Positions 33,291 through 44,347 of a stretch of DNA of 64,000 nt are shown one piece after another. How positions within the stretch are numbered: position 1 is the first letter of the stretch; each line of letters starts with the position of its first letter. The position numbers and the translations under genes are program-made. A model generated the notes under the pieces. The model saw only the letters and a list, made by a program, of their open reading frames with translations, was not told the origin of the DNA and made no database searches. Source of the stretch: Lophium mytilinum (Eukaryota > Ascomycota > Dothideomycetes > Mytilinidiales > Mytilinidiaceae); assembly GCA_010093605.1 (NCBI GenBank), contig MU004186.1, positions 1,654,616 through 1,718,615 on the forward strand. Reading direction: 5' to 3'.

Positions 33291-35909
33291 TTAAACCTCG
33301 CCAGCTTGCACTCGCTGCTCTCTCAACTCCACATCCATCTGGTGATCCTCGTCATCCTCCACAGTCTGCGTTTCCTCAACGCCCTCCATAGCATCCAGAT
33401 CCGGTTCCACATCCAACTCAAGAGCCTCCACGTTCTTAGACAGCAGTCCGTCGGTCTTGAGAAACCCGATATCAGCCCTCGCCATGAATCCCAGCTCCTC
33501 ATCATTTTCATGGTCCTCTTTCGCAGATTGCTCCAGAGCCAGAATAGTTTCTTGCAAGCTCCCACCACAGTTCTTCCACAAGACTGAGGCGCATCGGCGA
33601 CAGAGCTTCAGGCCACAGCCCCGAATAGTACACTGCTCACCGCTGTCGTCCAACATGAGCGAGTCCTGATCAGCCACACACTCAAATTCTGCAAGATCGT
33701 TGACGCAAAGTGAGCAGAACTTGTCTTGGATGACCTTCGAGAGCGCCGAGCCAGGCTGCGCCATCTCCAGCTGCTCCGCCACGTTTTCGATGTCCTCGGG
33801 GACCATGTTCGGGATGCGCTGGAATTCGTGGTTGTCGCATATGATGATTTGGTACCGGCCGATGGTGCAGTTGAAGCACATGTTGCTGTGGGCGCAGCCT
33901 TCCGCCAGGTGTCCGCCAGCCAGCTCTGTGTATCCGAGGCCGTTGTCCCAGTTGATACAATAAACATCCGTCTCACCGAGTCCGAGGATACCGTATACGT
34001 TCTCGTCGCACCAAGTGCACGGCCTAGCCGAGTCTCCATCGACATATGGAGATGTGTTGAAAGTAATTGGGTGGGTGTAGGAGGTGACGATGTTGCAAGT
34101 ATATCCGCAGTTTCCTGCGGTATCCGAGGTGCGTTCCGCTACATTAGTCGCCTTTCGAGGCGCTATCTCTTGCTCATCTTCCTCATCTAGATCCTCGTAT
34201 TCTGCTGCGTCGCACAGAACCTTGTATTCACGAAGCCAATTGACGGGCTTTGGGGCTGGTCTAGCCTGGTTGGCCAATCCTGCTTGCTGCTCAGCTTTTG
34301 CCTTTCCCTTTGCTTTGCTCTGCGGTTTCCGCTTCGGCTCCACCACTCGAGGAGCTGGGTGGCGGTCGGGTGTCGATTCATCCTCCACCAAGTACGTTTC
34401 GGTTCCCACAGTGAGATCCTCTCCGGTCGTATTCTTGGCTGACTTAGCCGACTTAGCCAACTTGATTGGCTTGGATGTCTTTGTCGGCCTGATGTCCAGG
34501 AAAGTGCACGCCAGGTGTTCCTTTTTGCACTTATTGCACGGAGGCTTGTCGTCCTTGTCCTTCAGAGAACATCTCCTACGCTCCTGTCGACAAATGGTGC
34601 ACGCCACGTACTTCCTTGGCGCAGCAGGGGCGTCTGCGTCGGGGTAGTCGTCAGAACGTCCATACTCATTCATATACAGTCGCTGATGCTCTCTGGTGTA
34701 GTCTGGGCCGGCTACACAGTCGTTAAGATCGTAACCGATACAGTGGTCGCACCGTGATCCTGCGGATTCTCCATCTTCATACTCCACTTGGAAAGCGAAG
34801 GAACAGTCGATCCCGATTTCTTGGCAATGCTGGCAGCTCTCCTTGTGTTTCGGAGGGACAATCAGCTCGCATGGCTGATCGAATTCGGAACAACCTTCAC
34901 AGGGCCAAGTGAAGCCGTGGTGCTTCAGCGAACAATCATCCCCATTCTCTCGGCAGAGCTTGCATCCTCGTGCGTCAGGATGTCCAAAAAGATCTTCCTC
35001 TTCATTGCGTGGGTCCAGAACCGGTGCGCGAATGGCTTCGCGCTTCCGGAGTTTGCGAGGGACGCCAAGATCAAGATCTTCTTCCTCCGACACATCTTTC
35101 TCATGGTAGAAGTCAGGATCATCTCTTGGCCAGTTGTCAAACGGACAGACTTCTTTCAGGTCTTTCAAAAGCTCGAAGGCGGGCCAGGAAGTGAACTTGA
35201 ACGTTGCCACATGACTGGCACCGCATCGTTGCCCTTGCTGCCAAGTCGGAAGCTTGGACTTCCTGATACGTTCGCCGTCACCGCCGTCATCCGAATCAGT
35301 ATGAGATTGTCCTGTCACTGAAGAGGGTTTCTTCTTCCTTGGCAAGGGGGCCTTGCGTCGCTCCTGAGCGGGATCATAGTTACCACTTTCATCCTGATCG
35401 ACCCAGGTCATCGGGACCTCGGTTAGCCTGGCTCCAGGGCGCAGTTCGTACAGCTTAGACTGTGTGTTTCCGCGTTTCCACTCCTCGGGGGAGGGAATGT
35501 CAGAGGAAGAACTACCGGTTGAAGTGGCTCTCTGAAAGCCACGCGGCGTCTCGAATACGTTTCCATTATCCTCCATAGGGGTATCAACCTCATCTTCGTC
35601 GGGATCATGGCCTACAGGGAGGCCAACAGCACCAGAATCCTCCTTGGGATTGATAGGGATGTTGCCATCGTCGAATCGCTGTGAGTCGTTGGCCTCGAAG
35701 TCCATCATATCGAGCTCGGGCATCCTCTCGAAATGCAGAGACATGTCAGCATCCTCGTCATCGTCATCAGGGAAGACGCCGCCGGCGAATCGGTTCTGAG
35801 ATTGGGGACCATCCCCGAAGAGTGTTCCGGTATGAGCCGCGGTCTCCTCGTTGGGAAAGGCATCGAAGCTCCAGGATGGGCCGATAGTCGAGACAGCTGT
35901 CATAGCCAT
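33291..35909 (-). CDS. Large protein with three tandem Zn2Cys6-type clusters and a C-terminal Cys-rich region
   Basis: Single-exon frame of 872 residues. The N-terminal third is acidic and disordered. In the centre are three successive six-cysteine units. Unit 1 starts CKLCRENGDDC and has spacing C2C6C10C2C6C. Unit 2 starts CQHCQEIGIDC with C2C6C17C2C7C. Unit 3 starts CTICRQERRRC with C2C6C10C2C6C. These are the spacings of fungal binuclear zinc clusters, normally present once and near the N-terminus of a transcription factor. Unit 3 has the basic RQERRR run typical of DNA contact. A Lys-rich linker follows (KPQSKAKGKAKA). The last 250 residues have further CxxC pairs (CTWC, CFNC, CSLC, CRRC) suggesting another zinc fold. 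A regulator is likely; targets are unknown. There is no fungal middle homology region that I can see. Confidence 0.8.
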   Translation of the reverse strand: MAMTAVSTIGPSWSFDAFPNEETAAHTGTLFGDGPQSQNRFAGGVFPDDDDEDADMSLHFERMPELDMMDFEANDSQRFDDGNIPINPKEDSGAVGLPVGHDPDEDEVDTPMEDNGNVFETPRGFQRATSTGSSSSDIPSPEEWKRGNTQSKLYELRPGARLTEVPMTWVDQDESGNYDPAQERRKAPLPRKKKPSSVTGQSHTDSDDGGDGERIRKSKLPTWQQGQRCGASHVATFKFTSWPAFELLKDLKEVCPFDNWPRDDPDFYHEKDVSEEEDLDLGVPRKLRKREAIRAPVLDPRNEEEDLFGHPDARGCKLCRENGDDCSLKHHGFTWPCEGCSEFDQPCELIVPPKHKESCQHCQEIGIDCSFAFQVEYEDGESAGSRCDHCIGYDLNDCVAGPDYTREHQRLYMNEYGRSDDYPDADAPAAPRKYVACTICRQERRRCSLKDKDDKPPCNKCKKEHLACTFLDIRPTKTSKPIKLAKSAKSAKNTTGEDLTVGTETYLVEDESTPDRHPAPRVVEPKRKPQSKAKGKAKAEQQAGLANQARPAPKPVNWLREYKVLCDAAEYEDLDEEDEQEIAPRKATNVAERTSDTAGNCGYTCNIVTSYTHPITFNTSPYVDGDSARPCTWCDENVYGILGLGETDVYCINWDNGLGYTELAGGHLAEGCAHSNMCFNCTIGRYQIIICDNHEFQRIPNMVPEDIENVAEQLEMAQPGSALSKVIQDKFCSLCVNDLAEFECVADQDSLMLDDSGEQCTIRGCGLKLCRRCASVLWKNCGGSLQETILALEQSAKEDHENDEELGFMARADIGFLKTDGLLSKNVEALELDVEPDLDAMEGVEETQTVEDDEDHQMDVELREQRVQAGEV

Positions 35910-37711
35910 GGTTGGTGATAGGCAAAAGAGCTATTGAGTGCAGGATAGATGTACCACTCCACGGGCTTAGACGTGACGGAGCGAGGATCGGTATGAATGG
36001 GTGAGGTCATCCGAGGACGGTTGCTCAATACCGACGGAGCATGCACGAGCTAGTGCGGAAGAGTTATTAGACTCCAGAAGAGCAAGCGAGACCGCAAGGA
36101 GTGCCGGGAAATTGGAGTGAGAGCCAGTGCTTGAGAACACACGGAGAACGCGGAGGGAAGCCTAGGGGGCGCACCGGTGGATGATGGCACGCGAGATATG
36201 AAGTGAAAGGAGTGAAAGAGGCCTGGTGGGATCAAAGAGGACTCAGATGGGAGGACACTTGGTGTCAAAGGTTGGGTGAGAGGTGGGTGTGAAGAGGAAC
36301 TTCGGTACGTCGGTCGTGTGGGATAGGTACAGAAGGAGTGGCGCTCCAATATTGGCCTGGCAGAGATGATGCCACAAGCACTCTTAGGGACCTCGCGTGT
36401 AATCCACGTAGTTGAATTGGTCTCGGCTTGAGCTTTCGTACTAGCCGTATGTTCCGGAAGAAGTCTCGAATGTCACCTAGGCGGTTTTGTTCCGCAGGTG
36501 TATGATGTTGGATGCACGTCGGTAGAGATGATGGTCGACGACACAGCTGAGGTGTTTGACAATGATGGGGCGTTGACACCGCTGCGATGTTGATACCTTC
36601 GGTGAATGTATCACAGTCTTTGAGGACCAGGGGGAACTTGATCCAGAGCGGATGTTAGCTTGATGAGGCTACCAATATATCAGATGCAGGATGGTCTCCT
36701 CGTGTTTGCTGAGCCTGTCTCTGCTTTCTGTCTCCGTAGACTTTTACTCCTTCTTCTCCCACGTGCGACAACTACCGGTCTCCACATTACTACTTGCAAT
36801 CGCGGAACCAGAGGAAGCATACATAATGCGGAGCGCGCTAATTCCGTCATTGTTTTGATTTTGCATGGGCTCCACATGCTTACAATACCAGGTTGTGACA
36901 CTATCACATGCATGCTGTGACGTAGACTCTTAGCCTCCAATCGAAAAGAGCGACAGGAAGAGAAAGAAACATGGTAGCCGGACTCATTTGATACTGGAAA
37001 TGCGTGTTTGTGCGTAACAAAACATATATGCAAGAGCTGTGGATCTTTATAGAAATTACAACAGCATTGCCTGGTGTGAAGAACCGAAAATGTAGCAGCT
37101 CCTGGTACTTTCTCCCAACTTTTTAAGGAGCAAAGCTGGTGAAGAAAGCTCAGAGCCCTTCATTGCTTTTACCGCCCACCTGCGCCAAAGAGCGAGACTG
37201 GATCACATCGCGGTATACGTCGCTGGCAACATGCGTGCCGACCAGTCACATTCGTGTTATCGTGATCGTAATCCATGGCAACGATGGAACAGATTAGCTC
37301 GAGGCTAGCAAGGTGCCCTGCGCTGATGACCAACAGCGTCGTGGGCTGGCTGATCACTGTAGAAGCTGGTGTTGAGGAGAGGTTGACGTTGGGGTCGGAA
37401 GAAACTCTCGACCCTACACGAAAAGGGGAACGCGGCGTCGCTAACCCAATCCGACTGGACCACCAATCGTACGTTTCAACGACCATCAAAACACTTGTAG
37501 TACTTGCATCATTCTTCATATTAGTATAACTACGTATATACATATGCTGTTTATATCATCAACATCTCCCCAGCCCTAATGAGCCCATTAGCTAGTAAAT
37601 CTCATACACTTATAAGCTGGCATAAAGCCTGATATCATAATCCATAACCTTCCTTCCAACCCAAACGCCAAAAAGACAAAATTTTCCAGGAGAAACCACT
37701 GCCATCCAGCC
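35910..37711. other. Intergenic, no gene recognised
   Basis: About 1.8 kb upstream of the zinc-cluster gene. Short ORFs at 36265-36579 and 37275-37529 are not convincing. The first 700 bp may be 5' UTR or promoter of that gene. Confidence 0.5.
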
Positions 37712-39063
37712 TCACACAGCCATGACCATCGCCGCGACCACAACGCCCAGCCCCGCCACTACTCTCGCAGCGGCACCTTCACTCGCAGACGGCGCCGCCG
37801 GAATCGACGTCTGCGTCGAAGTCTGCGTCGAGGTTTGTGTCGTGAGCGTGCTGCTCAGTTCGCTCCGCACGCTTGTCGCAGCAGCATTGACTGAGCTGGC
37901 TTCGCTAGCTAAAGATCTGGTAACGGAATTCGCCTCGCTGGCAAGAGAGCTAGCGACCGAGCTTGCTTCGCTGGCTAGCGAACTCGTGACAGAGGCAGCG
38001 ATTGAACTTGCTTCGGAGGCTAGGGAAGCTGTGACGGAAGATGCTTCACTAGCGAGCGATTTGGTGATAGATGCGATGACTGAGGAAGCGGAGGCTGCGC
38101 GGGAGGAGGCTACTGAAGCGGCAGAAGAGGCCTTGGAAGAGGCCTCGGAAGCAAGGGAAGAGGCGATAGAAGAGGCAGCCTGGGTAGCGCTAGAGGCTTC
38201 TGATGCGAGGGAAGATGCGATGCTGGATGCGGCGGATGTGATATGTGTGGCTTCACTCGCGAGGGATGAGGCGACGGAGGAGGCGACAGAGCTTAGGACT
38301 GAAGATGGAGTGGGAGGGATGTACACCGGAATGGTCGGGATGAGAGAGGAGGGGAAGGTTGCGAGCGCAGAGCTAAGAATGGAGAGGACGGGGTAGGTTG
38401 GTTCGGGAACCGAAGCAACGGAGGCAGACGGTGTGGGAACCGACGCAGCGGAGGCAGACGGTGTGGGAACGGAAAGCGTGGCGACGGTTGTTGCGGGGAC
38501 TGATGGTGCGGAGGCTGAGTGCGTGGAGGCGGAAGGCGAGGGAGTCGGTGGGACGTAAACCGGTACGGTTGGGATCAAAGAGCTTGGGAACGTGTGAAGA
38601 GCTGAGCTGAGAACTGAGTAGGCGTCGACGGTCTTCGATGACGAGGGCGCGGGGACGGGGACCACTACGGCGCTGGATGCAGGTGCTGAGGCAGATGTTG
38701 GGCCGATGGGAATCACAACTGGGATGGCGGTTGTATAGAGTACGACTCCTAGGATTCTCATTAGTATGAATGTCCTTTCAGAAAAATAACTAAGTACATA
38801 CCAGAAGGGACGGTTGATAAGTAGGCATACGCGCTACTTTGGATAGAATTGAGTGCAGATTCTGCGCTTGAAAGGTATCCTGATACGACTTGAGGAGGAG
38901 GAACCACGGTGAGAGGAGCTGTGGCTGTAGTTTGGCTTGGCCAGTACGGCAATGTTATGGATGTGATGTAGCCGTTGATCGTAATGGGAATGACCTCTCC
39001 TCCAGAGGACTGAGCAAGCGCAACAGCTGGCAATGTTGCCAAGCTATATAAAGAGCGGCGCAT
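37712..39063 (-). CDS. Ala/Ser-rich secreted protein, presumably GPI-anchored
   Basis: About 432 residues in two exons, 39063-38802 and 38748-37712 (intron with tactaatg branch). A signal peptide (SLYSLATLPAVALAQ) is followed by about 70 ordered residues (ITINGYITSITLPYWPSQ), then proline- and Ser-rich sequence. It has two copies of a block built on S-x-LSSAL-x-TFPSSLIPT-x-PVY-x-PPTPS, and a long array of SLASEASSV-type repeats (about residues 230-395). A Thr/Gln stretch and a hydrophobic C-terminus (RVVAGLGVVVAAMVMAV) after small residues look like a GPI signal. Such proteins are heavily O-glycosylated wall or surface proteins. Repeat number is likely variable. No enzyme domain is visible. 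Confidence 0.8.
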
Positions 39064-39809
39064 TGTGATTTGAAGATGTGATCGCGATGCTTAAGCGAAT
39101 GGTAGACGACAGTAACACAACGACACGATGGGATGATTTTTTTGTGGAATGGAAGATGGTAGTAGGACGAAAAGAGAAGTAGAGGAATGCTAGAAGATGG
39201 CTATTCATAAGGGCCGACAGCGAAATTGTGGTGGTTGACATCAATTGAGATGGCTGACACCAGCCTCCCTGTCCGTGCACCGACCAGGTTTTCGTACCCA
39301 CAGAAACTTGATTACACTGGGTAGTGTAACAGCATCGCATGCCCGAATCCGCCATACAGATCTTAAAAAGCTTGCTTCCATCGCAGATTCATCGCATCAT
39401 TGTTGACTAGCATCATCATGCTATGTTGTGGTCGTTGTTGATTTGGACGCGGAAAAGGAGACCTCGGCGCAAGCGAGACACCAGCCACCCGAAAAGTGGC
39501 ACATCCAGCCCTGGCACATCCAGCCACCACTCGACAACGCCTGGAAATCAAGCTTTTGTTGATCAATAGAACCAGCTTTCCAAGTGCAGTTTCAGATCTT
39601 GTGCAGGGTTCCCAAGGCTACAGGGTCCCTGCCACGTGGTGTTAAGCCGGGACAGAGTCACGTGATAGCCACGCGCATGGACATCTCAAGCCTTTCCCAG
39701 CGTGCCAGCATGTACCCATCACTCCTCCGTCAAAACGCGAAATCGTCTGAAACAACCCTATTTCTTTTCTTAGTCAACCTCTGTATCAACATCAAGTAAT
39801 CCTTCAAAT
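39064..39809. other. Divergent intergenic region
   Basis: 746 bp; nothing coding recognised. A short direct repeat of gcacatccagcc occurs near 39498-39522. Confidence 0.5.
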
Positions 39810-40337
39810 ATGGCAAATCCCCCTCCTCAACTATCAGCACAGTCCTTCAGGCCCACCCCTCGACTACTCGCCTCAGCTGTAGCAACAGGTCCAGCAGTAG
39901 AAACCGCCAAAGCAATAAGACCAGCGTACATCCCCATCCATATCGATTTCCGTGCTGTGGAGCAAGATTACGATGAGTTCTGCAACCAGGTCAGATTCCA
40001 AATCGTACGTGCACTCACCCCCGTCCACTAAGCCCATTGTTAGAACCAAAAGCTTCTTGAAGAAACACTCGGACGGCCGGCTATTATTCTACACAAGTAT
40101 ACGCTTCTGCTTCAAAGTGGAATCTTCCGCTTAGATTCAAGGACGGTTATGGTGGGTGCGGTAGTATTGCACAAGACGGATGATCTAGAAAGCTCTATCG
40201 AAGGCGAGTCCGGTAAGAAGGATTTGGTATGGGGAGAGGTTGGGACAGTGCATTTTCTTCCGGGTAGCTCATCCATCACTTCTGTTGGGACAGGGTCGGT
40301 AGTGTGCTTTATTGTTTTCTATGGTAATGAACCATGA
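39810..40337 (+). CDS. Hypothetical protein, 162 residues
   Basis: Two exons, 39810-40004 and 40044-40337, separated by a 39-nt intron (gtacgt ... ttgttag) that joins FCNQVRFQI to NQKLLEETLG and keeps a long frame open to the tga at 40335. The product begins MANPPPQLSAQSFRPTPRLLA and has a predicted beta-rich second half (TLLLQSGIFRLDSRTVMVG, TVHFLPGSSSITSVGTGS). No signal peptide, membrane helix or known domain is seen. The join is supported by frame continuity only; the alternative is two unrelated short ORFs. Confidence 0.5.
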
Positions 40338-40840
40338 GTACCTCTCTACTACGTCTACTGGCGTGCCTCTTGCTTTGAATCACGTGTCTACAACAAAAGC
40401 AGCGCCTAAATACGGTGTGCAATGCTCAATTCTCAAGCAAGGTATTAAACCAACATGAAGGGCTACGCTAAAAGGAAAGATCGCGACGTCAAACGAGACA
40501 CTCAGTGCGGTTTCAAGCTCTTGTCTCGCGCGTCGTTGCCCTTCGTCATCCCCTACATGCATTGTGAGGGCTGGATTCTCGATGTAGAGATGCCCATGAT
40601 CGAGGTAGAAACTAGTTGGAAAGAAGTTCTAGAGAGTAAACGTCATCTAGAATCCCTAGGCATGGCTTGGGGTTTAACAAAAAACCTTAGGAGCTGACTT
40701 AGTTTTTGAGCGACATATAATCAGCCACAAGCTGAGGGGAAGTAGAACGTACTAGTATTTCAGAGTCCCATATATACTCAAAACACTAAAGTCAATCTTC
40801 ATTTTCTGTTGTCTAGCGCATGTCGGATTTCTCTGCTTCA
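40338..40840. other. Intergenic spacer
   Basis: 503 bp between convergent genes. A small ORF at 40455-40697 has no recognisable content. Confidence 0.45.
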
Positions 40841-42286
40841 TCAGAGCATACTATGAGAGTCATGCCATCCATCGCTCGGAAGAGCGCTCCCGTAGATTGG
40901 CTCCATGTAACTAGTAAACATAGTGCCATACATGAGGTCTGGGACTGGGTACCAAGCCATCTCCGATTCCATTCCATTTGGCTTCAGCTGCAAATCGTTT
41001 TCGATATTGATTGCGGCTGCCGATGTGCTCTCCTCGGTAGATTGGGGTAGGAGGTCGATTGGGCTTCGCTCGGTCAAGGATCCTGTGGGGCTTGGCCCCC
41101 TCGTCTGGGTGGATAGCAGGCTAGTGGAGTCGTCTGATGAGCTGCTAGTGGCATTAGGGAAGAAAGCTTCCATAGTAATGTCGATTCTTTCTTCTGTCTT
41201 CCTTTTCGCTTCGGGTGAAAGCAAGTCCCAGTGTTTGCCTTGCATGAGCGATGCGACGACTTGCAAAGTCACTGTCTTCGGTATCACAGGCCATGACTGG
41301 ATGACATTATCGACGCATGTCTGGATACGTGATGTATCCCCACATAGGCCCGCTTCGAAGAGCTGATTTGCATAGTAAGGTATGCGCGGACGATGATGAC
41401 GATCACCGTATCTACTAATTTCAGGAAGGGATCCCCGAAGATTCAAAGGATGGTGAACTCACAGTGATTCAGGCACATCTTGGTCGGCCCGAAGACGAAC
41501 TAGGTTCCGCAAGTCTCCCAGAAAGATACCCCAGCAGTAGTAGCTCAATCCATGCTCGGCCATTCGCTCGTTGCGCTTCCTCGCTTTGACGGGGTCGTCT
41601 GGGGGTTTCTGTACTTCGAGCAATCGAGTGTACCCTCCGCGTAGCCATCCTGTGCCGCTATGGAAGCCTCCAAGCACTATGTTGAGGTAGAAGACGAGGC
41701 ACTCGAATCGTTCGAGGATGCGATCACGCACTCGTCGACTCTCCCGTTTGAGAGACCTTCGATAAGCCTCTGCAAAGTCGTACTGGCTTAGTAAATGCTC
41801 TGTAGCCTTGAAGAACGAAGCTGGTTCTTCCAGGTGGTTCAAGCTGACTAGGTCTTCAACTGTGATGTTCGTACACAGCACAAACAAGTCCTCTCGTTTT
41901 TCCCATGCTGAAGTCTTCGAGTCGTTGGCCTGACGAGAGGGCATCTCCAAGGCTTTGCAGCGTTTGCCGCGTAAGGACTCAACCTCCTTGCGCCGTCGTC
42001 GGCCCTTCCCACCATAAGGCCCCCTTACAAGCTGTGTCCATTCTTTCTTGAATTCTGTACGGTTTTCCTGCTCAAGTGAGCGAAGCCATGATTGGTAGGC
42101 TGTGCCGCCGTGAGTCTTGCTTAATTCGAGAAGCGCTGAGGCGTGTAAATTGATCACATTCAAGATATCTACGCTCTCGTCGGCTGCCATTGAGAAGCGA
42201 CGCGTGATTTGATATAGAGATACAAAATGGTGATAGAGTGGATGTGAAGAAGTGGAGAGAGCCAAGAAATTGGGAGAGAACGACAT
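40841..42286 (-). CDS. Hypothetical fungal protein, two exons
   Basis: Exon 1 runs from 42286 (or from the in-frame ATG at 42190, MAADESVD) to 41463 and exon 2 from 41414 to 40841, giving about 465 or 433 residues. The first exon is helical and charged with INLHASALLELSKTHGGTAY, QENRTEFKKEWTQL, a basic KGRRRRKEVE, and FECLVFYLNIVLGGFHSGTG. The second contains IPYYANQLFEAGLCGD and VTLQVVASLMQGKHWDLLSP, then a Ser/Thr-rich tail. The ATG at 42190 is preferred because the preceding 32 residues are low-quality. I do not recognise a domain. The charged helical character suggests an intracellular protein. Confidence 0.65.
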
Positions 42287-42742
42287 TTATCCCAAGGTCT
42301 TGGCGCGGTTCAATGGCGGCACGCCTGTGGTACGCTAGTCTAGCTGGGTCCTGTAGTACATCATAAGAAGTCGGAAAAGAGCAGTTTTAACGAGATTAAA
42401 AGCCTTGCGGGCTACCTCAGACGGTGTCAGACTGTCCTCTTACACAGTATATTTAGAAAGTTCCGCTCGAACGTCACGCTAATCATCCCTTCGCAGTATT
42501 GACGCACTCTAGTAGGGGTTGTACCCAGCATCAACGACTCCTGGAGACAATCTGAGAGGATATTGAATATCCCTGCACTCCATTAAAGGTAGATGGGGGA
42601 GGGCACAAGTTGTGTATAAAGGCAACTCCTTAGCCAAACATGATATCCTCTTCTAATTCTCATACTATCAATTGAAGTTCAGCCCGCGTCCTCTTCCTTA
42701 CATATTTCCATATTGATCAAAGCCCCTCAGTGAAACCAAAGA
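42287..42742. other. Divergent promoter region
   Basis: 456 bp between divergent starts of the hypothetical protein and the epoxide hydrolase. No gene was seen. Confidence 0.5.
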
Positions 42743-44080
42743 ATGTCGCTCATCACCCCCTTCAAGATCTCCGTCCCAGAATCCAAAATCACTCGCCTCC
42801 AGCAACTCCTGGCCCTCACGGTCTTCCCCGCCGAACCTGCGAACATAGAGCCATGGACTCGCGGGCCACCCCTCGCCGATATCAGACGTCTCGCCCACGT
42901 CTGGCAACACTCCTTCAACTGGCGAGACATCGAAGCCGAACTGAACGAACTGCCTCAGTACATGGCGCAGATTGAGATCGATGGCCACGGCTTGAACGAA
43001 GTACACTTCATCCATCAACCAAGCGCTGTCGAAAATGCGATTCCGCTCCTGTTTGTCCACGGTTGGCCGGGCAGTTTCCTCGAGGTGACTAAGATTCTGC
43101 CGGAGTTGGTGAAAGGCGGGGACGACTATCCTGCATTCAATGTCGTGGCACCAAGTCTGATTGATTTTGGGTTTTCAAGTGCGAGTAAGAAGGTAATTGC
43201 AGATGCTCGATGGTACACTTCGAGGGCTGACGAGACGCTAGAGTGGTTTTAATGTCGACCAGCATGCCGAAGCGTGTCATAAGCTCATGCAAGCTCTGGG
43301 ATATCATGAATACGGTACGTTCCAGCTCTTCAGTAAGGAGAATGATGGTCTGATAAGCTTCTAGTCGTACAAGGCGGCGATCTCGGTTCTGCTGTCGCAC
43401 GAATCCTAGCTTCAACCTACGGTCCAACCTCCTGCAAAGCCCACCTTATCAACAATGCCGCACCAGCGGAGCCCACAGCTGAAAGCCACCCGGCCCTTCA
43501 TGCCGAAGTCCAAGCTACACCATTGACCGACGGAGAGTTGGCAGGTCTCCAGCGAACACAGGAATTTAGCGAAAACGGCAATGCTTTCTACCGTCTACAG
43601 TCTACAAGGCCAATGACTGTCGCCTACAGCCTTGCTTCTAGTCCCGTAGGCCTACTTGCATGGATTTACGAAAAGCTCCATGACTGGGCTGACGACTATC
43701 CATGGACAGATACGGAGGTACTCACTTGGGTGAGTGTCTATTACTTCTCTCGTGCAGGCCCTTCAGCCAGTCTGAACATTTACTACGAGAACGAGCATCG
43801 ACATCCGAAGAAGCCTCTCTTCGCTGAGATGCAAGTCGAGATTCCCGATGTTCCGCTTGGTGTCGCTCGCTTCCCCAAGGACCTCATCCTCCTCCCAAAG
43901 CTCTGGCACCATACCATGGGCCCGGTTGTGTATGAGAACGAGCACACCTGCGGTGGCCATTTCCCAGCTTGGGAGTGCCCGAGTGCCATTGTGGGGGATT
44001 TGCGGGCTATGTTTGGGAAGCATGGTGGTGCGTACCGCTGTACAGGCGCCGCAGATGGATACGGGGTTGCCGACCTTTGA
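42743..44080 (+). CDS. Epoxide hydrolase (microsomal type, EHN plus alpha/beta hydrolase)
   Basis: Opens epoxides to vicinal diols by a covalent ester mechanism. Three exons, 42743-43192, 43242-43314 and 43365-44080, give about 412 residues. The N-terminal EHN domain (FKISVPESKITRLQQLL through WQHSFNWRDIEAELN) precedes the oxyanion motif HGWPGSF near 43060. SLIDFGFSS follows, and the nucleophilic Asp stands in VQGGDLGS near 43380, straight after the second intron. The C-terminal GGHFPAWECP supplies the catalytic His near 43955, with a Glu/His-rich VYENEHTCG before it. All key parts are present and the gene looks intact. The role could be detoxification or conversion of fatty-acid or metabolite epoxides. 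It converges on the histidine phosphatase gene. Confidence 0.93.
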
Positions 44081-44347
44081 CAATGAGTCATTGAAGGGTT
44101 CGATGTAGATGGGAACTAGATATCTTCACACCTCTGGTCAGCATGAAGTTGTCAAACAAGATGAGAGATAATTGATAAAAGATATCTTTCGAATCAGACA
44201 GCAGTTGGAACAATTAGTAGTCAACAAAGGAATTCAGATCAGGTCTGTGAATAATTGGTTTATCATCATGTAAGAAGGGCAGGCAGTAGAAAAATTGCAA
44301 AACTTACACAATAGCTTTATGTGGTAGCCGGTACTATAATGGTCTCG

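Noticed and set aside
37722-38396. Plus-strand Glu/Ala-rich ORF
   Set aside because: Reverse-complement shadow of the Ala/Ser-rich repeat array of the surface protein.
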